Source: Fragilariopsis cylindrus CCMP1102
Lineage: Eukaryota > Bacillariophyta > Bacillariophyceae > Bacillariales > Bacillariaceae
NCBI GenBank assembly: GCA_900095095.1
Contig: FMBT01000330.1
Location: 1 to 64,000, forward strand
DNA: 64,000 nucleotides
Reading direction: 5' to 3'
Shown here: one piece after another, positions 20,185 through 32,409 of the stretch
Layout of the letters: each line of letters begins with the position of its first letter
Numbering within the stretch: the first letter of the stretch is position 1
The notes under the pieces: model-generated
Told to the model about the DNA's origin: nothing
The model's database searches: none
The model's input: the letters and a program-made list of their open reading frames with translations, nothing else
Translations under genes and position numbers: made by a program

Positions 20185-23100
20185 ATGTCTTCTATCGGAC
20201 GGCGACGACCCGAAGGAGGAGGGTCATCTTCCGCCGCCGCCGCTGGCGTTACATCACCGTTCGAACGTGATCCATCATCATCTTCCCGTCATTATCATCA
20301 TCAGCAGCAACAACAACAACAGCAACAACAGCAAAACCGTCATCATCATCAGCAGCAGCAGCAACGGTCTCAACATCAACAAGATCATCCTCCTCTTGTT
20401 GTACGGTATCAAAATGACAATCACCTTAACGTGCATAACGGTAACTATGACAACAACGCCAACAACCAGAATAATAATAATAATCCTGCTGCTGCTGCTG
20501 TTGTTGAATCTTCTTCTCGTTGTTTGTTGTCATCCCCCGTTCGTCCACGTCGTCGTAATTGGTCTGATATGACTCGTACCATATATCATTATGAACGCAT
20601 TGAACAAATTGGTGAGGGTACCTATGGACAAGTATATCGAGCACGCTGCAAGGATACCAATGCAATTGTTGCCTTAAAAAAAATACGTGTCCATCATGGT
20701 ATACATTGGGGTATACCACCCACTGTGATACGTGAAATTAAAATCTTAAAAAGATTAGTACATCCAAATCTTGTGCGAATGGATGAGGTTGTTAGTTCCA
20801 AAGGTGTGGAATATTTGGATACCGATGATTATCATAAAGGATCTGATCGGAATCGTAGTAGTTCAAAAAACAACAGTACTAGCAATAAACAACAACAACA
20901 ACAGCGCAACAGCAATAAAGGTGGACAGGGGGATGACAATAATGACGATGACGGAAAATCTAGTAGTACTAATAAAAATACTCAAATTCAAATAACAGAT
21001 ACCAGTATAGAAGATGCACGTGAGGCATATAAAGGGAATTTATTTCTTGTCTTGGAATATGTACCACATGATTTAACCGGCTTATTGGATATTGCCTATA
21101 AATTTAATGAAATTGAAATTAAATGCATCTTCCAACAATTGTTGGAGGCACTGGCTTATATGCATCATGAAAAGTATATCCATCGTGATATTAAATCCTC
21201 TAACATACTGATAGATCGAAATTTTCGTTTAAAGCTGGCTGATTTTGGATTGGCACGTTCTATTGAACCACCGTTATTAGATAAATTACATGAGTACGTA
21301 TCCCCAAAAAAAAACCTTTTTTTTATCTTTCGAAATTCTCTCTTCTATTGTACTATTATACTTGATATACACTACCTACGTAGATATATTACTGTGTAAA
21401 ATCTAATTACTACGGCAGTAGTGTTAGAATGAATCATTTCGTGTCTCTCCTCGCCACATTTTCTTTTTTTCAACATGAAATAAATCATTTTTATTTCTAT
21501 CGTTTCTTTTCTTCTCGTATGCTTTGATCCGTTGGTTTCTTCTTTTCTACCATCCATCCATTCATCCATCCATCATTCGTCACTCACTCACCTTTTTGTA
21601 TCTCCCTTTTCTTTTCTTCTCCGCTTTTGCTTCTCTTTTTTTCTTTCTTTCTTCCTTCCTACTCCGACACCCACCCACCCATCCACATCCATCCATCCAT
21701 CCATCCATCCATTGGCCGCCATCATTTGCCATGGCATCTCACATCTATCATCAAACAACACAACATAAAAACAAACCATAGTCGGGGTAATTCGCAAGAA
21801 TTTACAAACAAAGTGATTACATTATGGTATCGTCCACCGGAATTATTATTAGGTGCAACTAAATATGGTACAGCTGTTGATATATGGAGTGCGGGTTGTA
21901 TCTTAGCTGAATTAGTGTTGGGACGGCCATTATTTACAGGAAAATCAGAAATGGAACAATTGCAGTTAATCTTTGATATGGTCGGTACACCAACAAAATC
22001 ATCCTGGCCAGGAATAAAGGAATTAAAGCTGTTGCGTACAGGGGATGTTACTATTGATGGTGACAATGAACGAAAACGTCCAAAACTACGTGAACGATAC
22101 AGTCAAAAAATGAATACAATTGCACCAGGTTCAATTAATTTAATTGAAAAATTATTAGAATTAGATCCATCGAAACGTTTAAGTGCATCCCGGGCATTAA
22201 ATCATCGTTATTTTTTGTCAGAACCGAAAGCACCTGATCAGCCAGAACAATTAGGATATGAAATGGATCTTGCAGTGGATGGTAGTTTTCATGAATTCCA
22301 AACAAAGAAAAAACGAAAGGAAGCAAAAATAGAAGCAGATAAAATTAAACAGGCTGCATTAGATGGTGGACATTCCTCGAAACAGGCCCAGGAAGAATAT
22401 GATGCTGTCTATAGAGGGATTATGGAACAGGTTGCACGTGAAGGTCTTAATTATAATAATACAACAACAACCAATACCAGTACCAATACCAATACTGGTG
22501 AGGATGATGTTGGTGCTGCTGCTGCTGCTAATACTACTGATGCTGATATTGATGATAAGAAGAAACAAGAACGACGTGATCGTGATCGTAGTAGTGGTAA
22601 ACTACGTCGTTCCAGTAAGTCGGAAGGAGATAAAGACAAACGACGAAGTAGTGTTAGTAAGTCAGAGAAAGAACGTCATCGTACTAGTACTGGCACTGAT
22701 ATTCGAGAATCGTCTTCGTCTCATCGAAATAAAGATAAAAAGGATCGTAGCGAGAGCAGCAAGAAAAAGAAGAAAGATCGAGATGCAGCAGATACCGCAG
22801 ATAATGATACAGTCGCAACCGGTACAAGTCGTAGTAGTCGACGAGAAAGAGATCACCACGATCGTAGTAGTAGTACAAAGGAACGCTCTCGTTCTCGTCG
22901 AGGATCTGAGTCGGATGAAAAAAGAAAAAAGAGACGCAAAGATTCTTTTTCCAGTGATAAGGATCATCATCGAGATAAAGACAAAGAACGCCACCATCGT
23001 GATCGTGATCATCATCATCGAAAATCTTCAGTGAAAGAAGATAAAATGAGTGACGGTGATGATGGTGGTGGTGGAGGCGGCAACGGCAACGACGACAGGA

Positions 23101-24284
23101 TCATCAAAGATGAGATTCCATCCAAAGAGAGTAGTAGTGTCAACGAAGCAATCAGAGAAGACAAAGTTTCCAACGAAGACTTGGTCACTAACAGTGCAAA
23201 TATACCCGAAAAAGAATTGGCAACAAAAGGTCGGGGTAACGATGGCGTTGATGTTGAGATGCAGCAAGACACAACCGAAACGGCACTTTTAAAATCAACA
23301 GCAACGTCTAATAAGGACCAACAATCTAATAATAGCGTTGATAACGAAAAAGTCAAGGTCAAAGATAAGATTGACGAAAAGAAGGAAACTTCGTTGAAAG
23401 GTGACGGCGATAACAACAAAGTGGACGGGGATACCACCGGCGGTGGTGCCGAAAATAAGAACAAGTCCATTGTTGATAAAACTAAAGTCGAAGAAGAAAT
23501 GATAAAAGAAGATAAGATTAAGAAGTCTGACAATTCATCATCGCGCGGCAGGGATAAAAAACGGAGCGATCGTTCTAGTAGGGATAAAGATCGATCTCGA
23601 GATCATCATCATCGGAAACGTTCCTCTTCTACCAGAGATGACGATGACCGTGACCGTGGTAAGGATCGTTCCTCATCGAAACGGAATAGCAAGAAAAGGA
23701 AGAGTCACAGGTCTCGTTCTCGTTCTCCTGAACGAAGGGATAGAGAACATCTTTCGCGACATGAAATAGAACGAGAACGAGAACGACCACGTTATAATCC
23801 CCATTATAACGACAATGATGATGATCATCGTAGAGATAATAGGGATAGGGATAGAAACAACCGATACGAACAACATCCCAATCATTATCCTCATCATGAT
23901 GATTGGATGGGACCGAATGATCACCCCGGCATGGGTATGGGTATGGGCGGTCCTCGCGGTGGTGGTCCTCCACCTCCACATATGATGCATAGAGGGGGTG
24001 ACTTTGGTGGTCCAAACGGTCCCCGACATCGTGACGAACCACCTTCTGGTCCTGGAGGACGAAGAGGAGATTTTAATCCATACGGTCCCGGTTCTGGTGA
24101 TAGAGGAGGCCCTCATCGTGGTGGTGGTGGTGGTGGTGGTAATAGAGGTCCTGTCGGCGGCGGTGGTGGTAGAGGTCCTGTCGGATCTTATGGACCTCCT
24201 GGTCATGGCAGTCGTGACAATAGAGGTGGCGGTGGTGGCGGCGGTGGTGGTGGAAATCGACGAGACCGAGGAGGTAGACGCTAA
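20185..24284 (+). CDS. CDK9/CDK12-type cyclin-dependent kinase with RS-rich and RGG tails
   Basis: Two exons, 20185-21293 and 21782-24284, give 1203 residues. The 488-bp intron (GTACGT...TAG) splits the activation segment, and splicing gives LDKLHDRGNSQEFTNKVITL. The N-terminus is Gln/His/Asn-rich. The kinase has the glycine loop IGEGTYGQVYRA, the lysine VALKKIRV, a PITAIRE-like helix (PPTVIREIKIL), HRDIKSSN, DFGLAR and WYRPPELLLGATKYG. The T-loop TNKVITLWYRPPELLLG is that of CDK9/CDK12/CDKC kinases, which phosphorylate the RNA polymerase II tail during elongation. About 80 polar residues interrupt the N-lobe after VSSKGVEYLD. The tail is rich in RS/RD/KD, like CDK12, and ends in RGG and GGGG repeats, suggesting splicing-speckle or RNA association. 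A functional link to transcription elongation is inferred from the family. Confidence 0.88.
21294..21781 (+). other. Long 488-bp intron of the CDK gene with CT-rich and (ATCC)n repeats
   Basis: Donor GTACGT at 21294, acceptor CATAG ending at 21781; joining restores the kinase reading frame and motif order. It is several times longer than the other introns here (98-188 bp). It contains pyrimidine-rich runs and an (ATCC)n microsatellite at about 21676-21712. Confidence 0.85.
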
Positions 24285-24554
24285 TGTTTAATAGGATCTT
24301 ACCTACGTAGAAGAAATAAGACACAGAAAAACAAAAGGACCAATGATATGATACGAACGAACGAATTCGATAATAATTGATTAAAGTGAATAATAAATAA
24401 TAAAGAACATTAAAAGGTACAATTGTTTGTTGTCTTGTCTGTTGTAAAAATGTTTTTATCTTTGAGATAATTCTTTCTGCTTTATTAAAAAAGCGGTACA
24501 ATTGTATGTAGGACTAGATTTTAATTTTAATTCATTTGTTTAATTGATTGGTTA

Positions 24555-25115
24555 TTATACTTTCTTTGTGATAGTTTTTTGTGTACAATCGTTAAGTGCC
24601 CGAATAAACATATCACAAACGAATGGATCATCTTTAAATTTCTTATCATTCTTCAAACAAGTTGCAATTTCAGTTTGTTCAACAAAACATGGAATGCTAT
24701 CATTCGCCGATGACGATGAATTATTATTCAAATATTTTTTCTCTAATCTTGATATATCATATTCAACAATCTTAGATACATCAGTAAATTTATCTTCATA
24801 TCCTTCAATGGTCGCATTCAACGTATTCTGTATCTTTTCATTTTGTTTCCGAAATTCTTCCATCTTTTTTTGCAAATTTACCTTCTGTTCCATCGCTTCC
24901 TTATATGCACCAGCCTTACGATCACCAATTTTTTCCATTTGTTTACCAAATAATTTCACAACCTGTTCATTTTGGAATTGTAATGCCATCTGTTGTTGAA
25001 GTGATTCCGATAACGTAAAAAATCCTTCGTCTCCTTCTCCTTCTTGATACTGCTGCTGCGACTGTGCTCCCGCTTCACCATTCGAAGGCAACGGTTGACT
25101 GCTTGCCCCTCCCAT
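24555..25115 (-). CDS. MIC19: MICOS subunit Mic19 (CHCHD3/6-like), myristoylatable CHCH protein
   Basis: I choose the Met at 25115 over the one at 25196 because it yields MGGASSQP, a classic N-myristoylation start that Mic19/CHCHD3 proteins share. The protein is then 186 residues. A charged coiled coil (about residues 55-130, with FGKQMEKIGDRK and VNLQKKMEEFRKQ) is followed by a C-terminal CHCH domain with two CX9C motifs: C-FVEQTEIAT-C and C-DMFIRALND-C. This layout of myristate, coiled coil and CHCH matches Mic19/Mic25. These sit at the inner mitochondrial membrane facing the intermembrane space and join Mic60 to hold cristae junctions. No intron. It converges with the CDK gene, 270 bp away. 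Confidence 0.82.
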   Translation of the reverse strand: MGGASSQPLPSNGEAGAQSQQQYQEGEGDEGFFTLSESLQQQMALQFQNEQVVKLFGKQMEKIGDRKAGAYKEAMEQKVNLQKKMEEFRKQNEKIQNTLNATIEGYEDKFTDVSKIVEYDISRLEKKYLNNNSSSSANDSIPCFVEQTEIATCLKNDKKFKDDPFVCDMFIRALNDCTQKTITKKV

Positions 25116-25199
25116 GATGATACTTTTCAAAAGATTTTGTTCGTTTGTATGTACTTTTTCTCTTTTTATTCTTTCAAAGAGATATTTGAAATTCAACGT

Positions 25200-26395
25200 T
25201 TTTAAATCTTTTTGTGCGGTTACGTTAGGGAAAACTTGAATTTTGAATCTAATTTTCCTCTCCTTTGGATAAAAAAGAGTATAGCTAAAGAATTACTAGT
25301 CCTATCCGCACTATCGTCTTGTCTTGATTCTCTTTCTACTACCAAGATTTTTGTCGCAATGTTACGAGTTGAATGGATGCTTTTGATGCCCTCTTCAATA
25401 GGATTGTGTACTTGATGTCGAATTCTGAGCTACGGTACAGTAGAAGATTTTATAGCATGACAGAATTAGTTTTTTATTCCTTTTTTTGTTGTAAAAAAGA
25501 AAGTGCATGATTGTAGCAAAATCATGGGGAAGTAAGTTACTGTACTATTACTTGTAGTAAAAATAAGGATGCTTTGATTCAATTCATTCTTTTTTGCTAC
25601 AACTTCATTCGGTGATACATCCATTGCATCATGTGTGTTTTGTTATTATCTAACTTGTCATTAATTATTCCAAAAATGTAAAGTTGACTTATCTCTAATG
25701 TAATGGTAGTGGTCAGATTTTGGCTACCACAAAGAATGACAAGAGCAGAAACTACTCACTGAGTGGAATTAAAACTTGTACATACATATTCATAACCTCC
25801 TACCATCACTGCTACATCACATGCTAGCTAGTAACTATACACTTTTTATACTTTATGTTTCTTCCCATCAATTCTCTCTCTTTCTCTCTCTCTCTCTTCC
25901 TGCGTCTCTCTCTCTCTCTCTGCCATGCTGTAGTAAGAATGATAATAATAATAATTGAAATAGTAGTAATTGTAATAATTGTATGCAAATAACTCAATTA
26001 ATCTCTTCTATTGCTTCTTTATCACCCCCAACCCACTGACTGTTAGTTACCAACAAAACTATTCAAAGAACACTACAGTAGAAAAAAATCACCATCTACA
26101 GTACCACTCTAGCAATAAATAATAAATCTAAACCAGATGATACTTTTTAGTCGTGGCGATGTCAGTCACAATTCGACAATAACGCTCTTCAGTGGACGTT
26201 TTTCTTGTTTTGCTTCTCAATTGCATTTTTTGAAAACCTATTACGTACTACAAGAATAGAATACCATATCATAAAGTCAAATCATTATAAACATAACAGA
26301 AGTAGAAGAATATCTGTGACTACATCAAGTCCGAAAAGAAGAAGAAGAAGTAGTAGTAGTAGAAGAAAAAAGAACAACAAGTGTGAGCAACAAGT
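25200..26395. other. Intergenic, no gene seen; (TC)n run
   Basis: Upstream DNA shared by the divergent MIC19 gene and the gene starting at 26396. It holds a (TC)n-rich block at about 25872-25922 and AT-rich stretches. No coding frame is supported. Confidence 0.5.
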
Positions 26396-27206
26396 ATGAC
26401 TTGGAAACCTCCTTCACAGTTAGAGACGCCGTCGATGACGACGATAACAACGAGGACTCCAAAAACGTGGAACGATAACAACAATAGTAATAAAAATAGT
26501 GATAGTAATCGAAGAATGAACAGAAATGTATATAATCATCATCATCACGATACTCGATTACCATCATCAATCGCTTGGAAGCCTCCTCCCACTACATCCG
26601 TCATCAAAGAAGAAAAAGAATGCGATAGCGATGGCGATGGCGATGACGACGATGATGACGATGGCTACGAAGATCATTGCGGCGAAGATAAACCACAGGA
26701 TAATAATATTGATATTCTTAGGAAGGGTGGAAAAACGGTAGCAACTAATACTGATGTTAATGGAGGGACGACTATCGTGAACTACGATGTAGGCGGGATG
26801 AAGAAGAAAAAGAAGACGACAAGAACGACTATCGCTGATGTGTTTCGACCTTATCGTGATACTATTTCTCGTTACGTTGTAACAAAAATGAAAATGCCGA
26901 AGCCAAAGACGTCAAATACGAGTAATGATGACGACGATGATAGTGCGTTGGTAAACAAATTAACGAGTGCGATGGACGATCACCACGGCGAAAATAATAA
27001 ATATCAAGACGACGACGATGACGACGACGACGATGACGGCGACAATGATGATATTCTTTCTAGAATGATTATATTACCATCCCAAGGAGGATCAGTATCA
27101 GTATCAGATCGTGAAATTGCTGCATTCCGAGAAGGGATACGACTAGCTGTTTGTGCTAGTATTATGTGTACTCGACTTGCCGGTACAAGTACCACCATCA
27201 ATGCGC

Positions 27207-27241
<35 letters not shown>

Positions 27242-29563
27242 CGACTATTGGCTAACGATGGTAGTACCATCCGATCACCACCGCAAAGACTTCAATCGAT
27301 TCGTGCTATGTCAATTGCTCGGGCACGAAAACTGTACGATGATCCGGACATTAATTCTTCCAACGAAGCAGTAAAAGAATCATCATCATCATCATCAGCA
27401 GCACCAGCAGCAGCAGCAACGAAAGCGCTGACTCGACCACCACCTCCACCACGAAGACTTCAATCTCTTCGAGCGATGTCTATTGCTCGTATTCGTCGCG
27501 AAACAGAAATAACAACAGGTACGACTTTTGCAACGCCCCCCACTACCACCACGAACACCACCACCACGAACACGAAGAATTTTATTAATCCTATTGAAGA
27601 TAAGAAGGAGAAGAAGAATAACAATAACAATAACAGTCACGATGATGTACGGAAGTTACTAGAGGAATTAGAAGAAGCAGAAAAGTATCAACGTCGACTG
27701 GAACAACAGTTACAAAAAGCTGGTGTTGTTATTGCTGAAGATATACCATACGATCTTGCGAAACAAAAAGTTCATGAAATTGCAAAACGTATGTCAGAAC
27801 TGCACGACAATGCAACAACTGCCAATGTTGAAATGGAATACTTTCAATTAGAACAAGAAATGGAAAAGTATGTAGCAGCATTAGAATTAACAGAAGAATG
27901 GATTGAAGAACAGGCAGAAGAAGAACGGAAATGGGAAGAATCCATACAAGATGATAATGAAGTTGCATATAGAAATATACTACGACATATGCCTGTAGTA
28001 GTTCGAAATATGAGCGAAGCCCAGCTTACAAATGATCAGTCTCCTAATGGCAAGTATCTTCCAAAAGCAACAGCAAAGAAATTCAAGCGAACAAACGTTC
28101 TTCAGATGTTACGAAGTAGTCCAGATGAAATATCAGTCTGGCATCCATCAACATTAGAAAATATGCGTGTCACAGGATTGACACTAACAGAACGTAGAGC
28201 ATTGTATCATCATTTGAAACCAATTGGAATACGTTGGAATGCTAACGCATCTAAGGGTGGTGGGGGAGATAAAATGATGGAACGGAAACGTGTATGGTTC
28301 GAAACTACGAAATCGAATTTCAAAGAACGCTTGAATGCCTATCAACGACATGTTGATAGGTATGGTCTACATGCTGGTGGAGAAGGAGGACGAGGAGAAG
28401 GTGGTGGTTGTCCATTGTTAGGAAAGCAATGCCCAATAAAGGCGGATAAACTCGTCGATTATTCAGGAGATTATGGGTATCCAGAGGAATCAGTTTACTT
28501 CCAACAAAAGCAAAAACAAGCAGGAGACAGCGATGATGGTAGTGCCAGTAGCAGAGATTCCACCAAAGAGAAAGACTATACCAACAACCACGACAGAAAT
28601 GGAATCTCATCGTTGTATCAACGAGAAAAGAAAGAACGAGAACGAAACTATGCCATCAAGATACACTACAAAGACGTACTACAGGCATCATTAGCTAGTG
28701 GTTCTTGTGAGGCTATGGACGAATTGATGGATAATATCGAATCGTTACAAGAAAAGTGGATCCGTTCTCGACTTCTATCATCGACATCGTTATCATCATC
28801 AACATCATTGGTGGCTGAGGAAGATGCGCACAAGGAAGCAATGGGTTTCAATGAAGTGTTGACCGAAACAAAGGCTTCTTTGTATTCATTTGCTGAACGA
28901 TCCGGTATGAAGTTGACTGGGATAAAACAACGTCCATCCGAGTCGTCATGCTTTCAATCTCCACTACTACTGGATGACCTTCGTAGCATGGTCGAGATTT
29001 CCCTTTGTGAGGAAATCATCGAAGTAACAGGAGATCTTTTTGAGGGTATTGAAGAGCGAATGGTTAAAATTCACATTGAAGATGGTCGATTGAAATTTAC
29101 CATCGAGCAATTGAAAGTTCTCTTGGGGGATCTACAAGATTTAAACACACAAACTATGGATAGGCTCGTGGTAGAAAATAATGATGTAAGGCCACCTGTC
29201 ATCAGATCACGATCATTTCGGACCAGGCATTCAATAGCCACCGAAGTTCAAAAGGAACTACGAGACCGACCGGAGAGAAAGAAGAACAAAGATCCTCCTC
29301 CACCAAGACCTTCAACTGGTAATAATAATAGACCGCAGGAAGACCTAATGTCATCGCTGCAAGGCCGAGGAGGGAGAGGGGATTTGCTGTCAGCTCTGCA
29401 AGGTCGAGGCCGTGGTAACCCAGCCAGAGGAGGACGAGGGAGAGGAGGGAATCGAGGGGATTTGTTGGCAGCTCTACAAGGTCGAGGCTGTGGCCGTGGC
29501 AACCCAGCTGGAGGACGAGGAAGTCTAATGGCAGCTATTGCGGCTAGAGGTGGATCCTCATAG
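26396..29563 (+). CDS. Large protein with SLRAMSIAR repeats and C-terminal WH2-like/RG repeats
   Basis: One intact frame of 1055 codons from ATG 26396. The first part is acidic and low in complexity, with a Q13 run at about 27208-27246. Two copies of a Pro-led motif follow: PPQRLQSIRAMSIARARK (about residue 300) and PPRRLQSLRAMSIARIRR (about residue 350). A coiled coil (LLEELEEAEKYQRRLEQQL...) leads into a globular conserved-looking middle: NVLQMLRSSPDEISVWHPST, then VTGLTLTERRALYHHLKPIG and a KVWFETTKSNFKERL-like stretch. The C-terminus has four short units, DLMSSLQGRGG, GDLLSALQGRGR, GDLLAALQGRGC and GSLMAAIAARGG, spaced by Gly/Arg. They resemble WH2 actin-binding motifs (LLxxIxxG) but lack a clear LKK(T/V) tail. 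Actin binding is a guess and the family is unknown to me. Confidence 0.7.
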
Positions 29564-29844
29564 CGAGCAAATTCTTTGTTTGATACATTTTAGGGAAAAA
29601 TAGATCTAAATTATAGTGAAACTTTTGCGTGTCACTTATATGTGTATCAGAGATATTCATTATCTGATTATTTTGTACTGTGTATGTCTTCATTTTGTGA
29701 AGGTAACACGGTCAGACCTGTCGTAAGTAACCTACCAGACTCGGTTTTAACCGCACTGTGCATAGATTTCTGATTACATGCAGTTTTTGTCTAGCCGCTC
29801 CGTTCAATGGTTCGTGAGTCACTACTATATTATCCATTCTTGAA
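29564..29844. other. Short convergent intergenic gap
   Basis: Separates the 3' ends of the plus-strand WH2-like gene and the minus-strand disordered-protein gene. Nothing else seen. Confidence 0.4.
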
Positions 29845-32409
29845 TCATATTACAGCCATACTCTTTTTCTTGATTTGGCCAAAGAAGAAATTCTTCGCTC
29901 CCTTCAATGCCTTACGACTTTTTCTTTTATCATTTCTTGAGTCATATTGCCTTTCGTCTGATAACGAATCTACCGAAGATATCATCGACATGCCCTCCGA
30001 ATCCGAGGATTCTAAGGTTGGTGACATGGCAATATTCGGCTCGGACTTTTCGGCTATCCCCCCTGAACTCAGAGTGATTTGAATGTATCTATTATCGCCA
30101 TAAATAGCAAAGTCTCCCTCAGTATCGGTAGTGTAATCAGAGAGCATCGAACTTGCTGAAAATAACTCGTCATGGATTAATTCGGACGTGTCGTCGGCGG
30201 TATACTTAGATGAGAGGCTAGAGGTACTCCGCCCTTCGACGTATGATGGCATGTCACTTTTATAATTGCTCGACTGAGAAGATGATATTGCTACCTCTTG
30301 TTCAGAGAAAGATAAATGATCGTGATGCATATACCTCCTACCCGAGTGACGATATGAAGACGAAGCTACACTATTGTCTTGGCTTTGTTCTTGAAAGTTT
30401 TTCGTTTTAGAATTTCCCCAGCATCGCAATCTTGCTAGCTGATTCGGAATATCATCGGAGCGATCAGATTCGAAGGCTTGCTTGTTTTTCTTTGTCACTG
30501 GATCACAAAATTGACCCTGCGTATATGGTGATAAAGGGTTGTTTACAGAAGAGTAACCATCAACAGCCACTGATCGTTCTACATGGCTCAATGAAATGGC
30601 TCTAGCTAAACCAAGTGATCTAATCATTTCCAATTCTTTCTCCGACGATCTGTTTTTCTTTTCAAAAGTCATCTCCTCGGAGTGACCCGTTTGGCCATTG
30701 TTTCTCTCCTCTATCATTTTCGACACGGGTGAATTTAAGGAATTGCGTATCCACTCAAGCTCTTTTGCAGCTGACCTCAAGGAATTGCGTATTTTTCCGA
30801 TCTCACTAGTTTCAGTTGATGGTCGTTCTGTGGAATTATTGTCTCCTTGATTAGGCTCGTTCTTAGGCGATAACAGGGCATTAGTGGAGAAGGACTTAGC
30901 GAGGTCGCGTACTGAAGTCACAACTTTCAGGGTATTTTTTGATTTCTTATTAGCAAATATCGGTCCGGTTTCAAAATTCGGAATCATCTTCTCGTCGCAA
31001 CTTTTCACTAATTTCCATTTTTCTTCAATCGGTGGTCCAACCTTATTCAGGGCCGCAGCGAAATCGTTTTGGTATTTGCTTTCGTCATCCGACTGTTTAT
31101 TACTACGAACGGTAGGAGACGATGGTGGTAGGAGTGATGCTGTCTGCTTTGATTTATATGAAGATGATGACAACCAAGTAGCACCCACCGCGTCTGTTCG
31201 GGTACCACCCTCCTTGACTTGCTCAACTTGTTTTGAAGTAGTTCCGGCGAATTCGGGTGTCGAGAAGCTACGATGAGTCAGTGGTCGTGGTTTGGAGATT
31301 GGAATATTGTTTTTCTCGCTCTTCTGTTTGACCAGTCCAAGATTCGATGCTGGTAAGGATATTCTTCTCTGATTCGACCATATGTTTGTTTCGTTATCAT
31401 TATCATTATTAGTTTTATTACTGTTAGTAATAATAGAGGAAAGAGATAATGCAGACGATACACCAATGTCAGAAGCTGCTCCTACTGGCTTTGAATCATT
31501 CATTGTTGTCGTTGTTATTTCATCATCATTTCTATTGCTGTTGGTAATAATTGAAGATAGAGACAATCTGCTATAAGATGCAGCACCACAGTCAGAAATC
31601 GACCGTATTGGAGGTTTTATACTCTTATTTGGTTTCTTCCATCTATCCTCGATGGGGTTTTCGACCCTTTTCAGTGATACATCCCCGTATCGGTAGCCAT
31701 TTTTTGGAGACGACATATCATCTATTCTATCGTCTTTTTTGTTCTCCTGGACGTTCATTCTTGGTATTCCACCACCATCCGTGGTACTAGTAGGCGAGAA
31801 GAAAGCACCATCCGGTTCATCTATAATTGACACCACGAAGGGAGGAATTTGGATGCCGTTGTTGTTGTTGTTGTTGTTGTTTAAGGGAGGAGTAATTACT
31901 GTTCCTGCATTCTTTGACCTCGATAGTCCGTCCATGTTTTTCAGTCGTTGCTGTTGCTGCCATTTATTTCGAAAGATCTCATTATTAGTAACCACATGCG
32001 ACGATACATAGCTAGAAAAGAGAGGACTACTACATTTGCTACTAATTGAAGCGATACTACTAATATCTCTCATAGCTTTTGTCGATTGGATTTCTCTGAC
32101 GCGGTCCTTAATGCCTGTATAGGTCCTTTCGTCATCGTCATCGTCATCGTTGTCGTCTTCTTCATCGTCATCATCATCTTGTCGTGATTCGATTGCTGTT
32201 GATTTGAAATCTCGTAGACGATCTTTCACATTGATAAAATTTTCGTTGGCATCTTTTTCATCTATGACCAGCCGCTGCCGTCGTTGTTGTTGCTGCTGAA
32301 TGATGCTATTACTTGGTACTGCACCCGTATCTTTCCAACGATCGATTTTTATGCTGTTGCTGTTTTTTTTATCATCACGATCCAGTCCCCGGAAACTAGT
32401 GTTGACCAT
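29845..32409 (-). CDS. Long, mostly disordered Ser/Asn-rich protein, unknown function
   Basis: Single open frame of 854 codons from ATG 32409 to the stop at 29845. It has no membrane segment and no catalytic motif. Short motifs recur: KDRLRDFKST and KDRVREIQST near residues 60-110; IDRWKDTGA, IEDRWKKPNK and IEEKWKLVKS across the length; and LSLSSIITNSN twice about 45 residues apart, flanked by Ser/Asn runs. These look like repeated short linear motifs (I/V-x-D/E-R/K-W-K), perhaps docking sites. Poly-Asp and poly-Gln runs are present. The C-terminus is basic and hydrophobic (AKNFFFGQIKKKSMAVI) and could contact a membrane. The uninterrupted length argues for a real gene. Confidence 0.65.
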   Translation of the reverse strand: MVNTSFRGLDRDDKKNSNSIKIDRWKDTGAVPSNSIIQQQQQRRQRLVIDEKDANENFINVKDRLRDFKSTAIESRQDDDDDEEDDNDDDDDDERTYTGIKDRVREIQSTKAMRDISSIASISSKCSSPLFSSYVSSHVVTNNEIFRNKWQQQQRLKNMDGLSRSKNAGTVITPPLNNNNNNNNGIQIPPFVVSIIDEPDGAFFSPTSTTDGGGIPRMNVQENKKDDRIDDMSSPKNGYRYGDVSLKRVENPIEDRWKKPNKSIKPPIRSISDCGAASYSRLSLSSIITNSNRNDDEITTTTMNDSKPVGAASDIGVSSALSLSSIITNSNKTNNDNDNETNIWSNQRRISLPASNLGLVKQKSEKNNIPISKPRPLTHRSFSTPEFAGTTSKQVEQVKEGGTRTDAVGATWLSSSSYKSKQTASLLPPSSPTVRSNKQSDDESKYQNDFAAALNKVGPPIEEKWKLVKSCDEKMIPNFETGPIFANKKSKNTLKVVTSVRDLAKSFSTNALLSPKNEPNQGDNNSTERPSTETSEIGKIRNSLRSAAKELEWIRNSLNSPVSKMIEERNNGQTGHSEEMTFEKKNRSSEKELEMIRSLGLARAISLSHVERSVAVDGYSSVNNPLSPYTQGQFCDPVTKKNKQAFESDRSDDIPNQLARLRCWGNSKTKNFQEQSQDNSVASSSYRHSGRRYMHHDHLSFSEQEVAISSSQSSNYKSDMPSYVEGRSTSSLSSKYTADDTSELIHDELFSASSMLSDYTTDTEGDFAIYGDNRYIQITLSSGGIAEKSEPNIAMSPTLESSDSEGMSMISSVDSLSDERQYDSRNDKRKSRKALKGAKNFFFGQIKKKSMAVI

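Noticed and set aside
21524-21797. Plus- and minus-strand short frames at the end of the CDK intron
   Set aside because: They consist of translated (ATCC)n and CT-rich sequence inside the intron; the splice sites restore the kinase.
22363-24206. Several overlapping frames on both strands over the CDK tail
   Set aside because: Low-complexity RS/RD/GG codons keep other frames open; only the kinase frame has continuous motifs.
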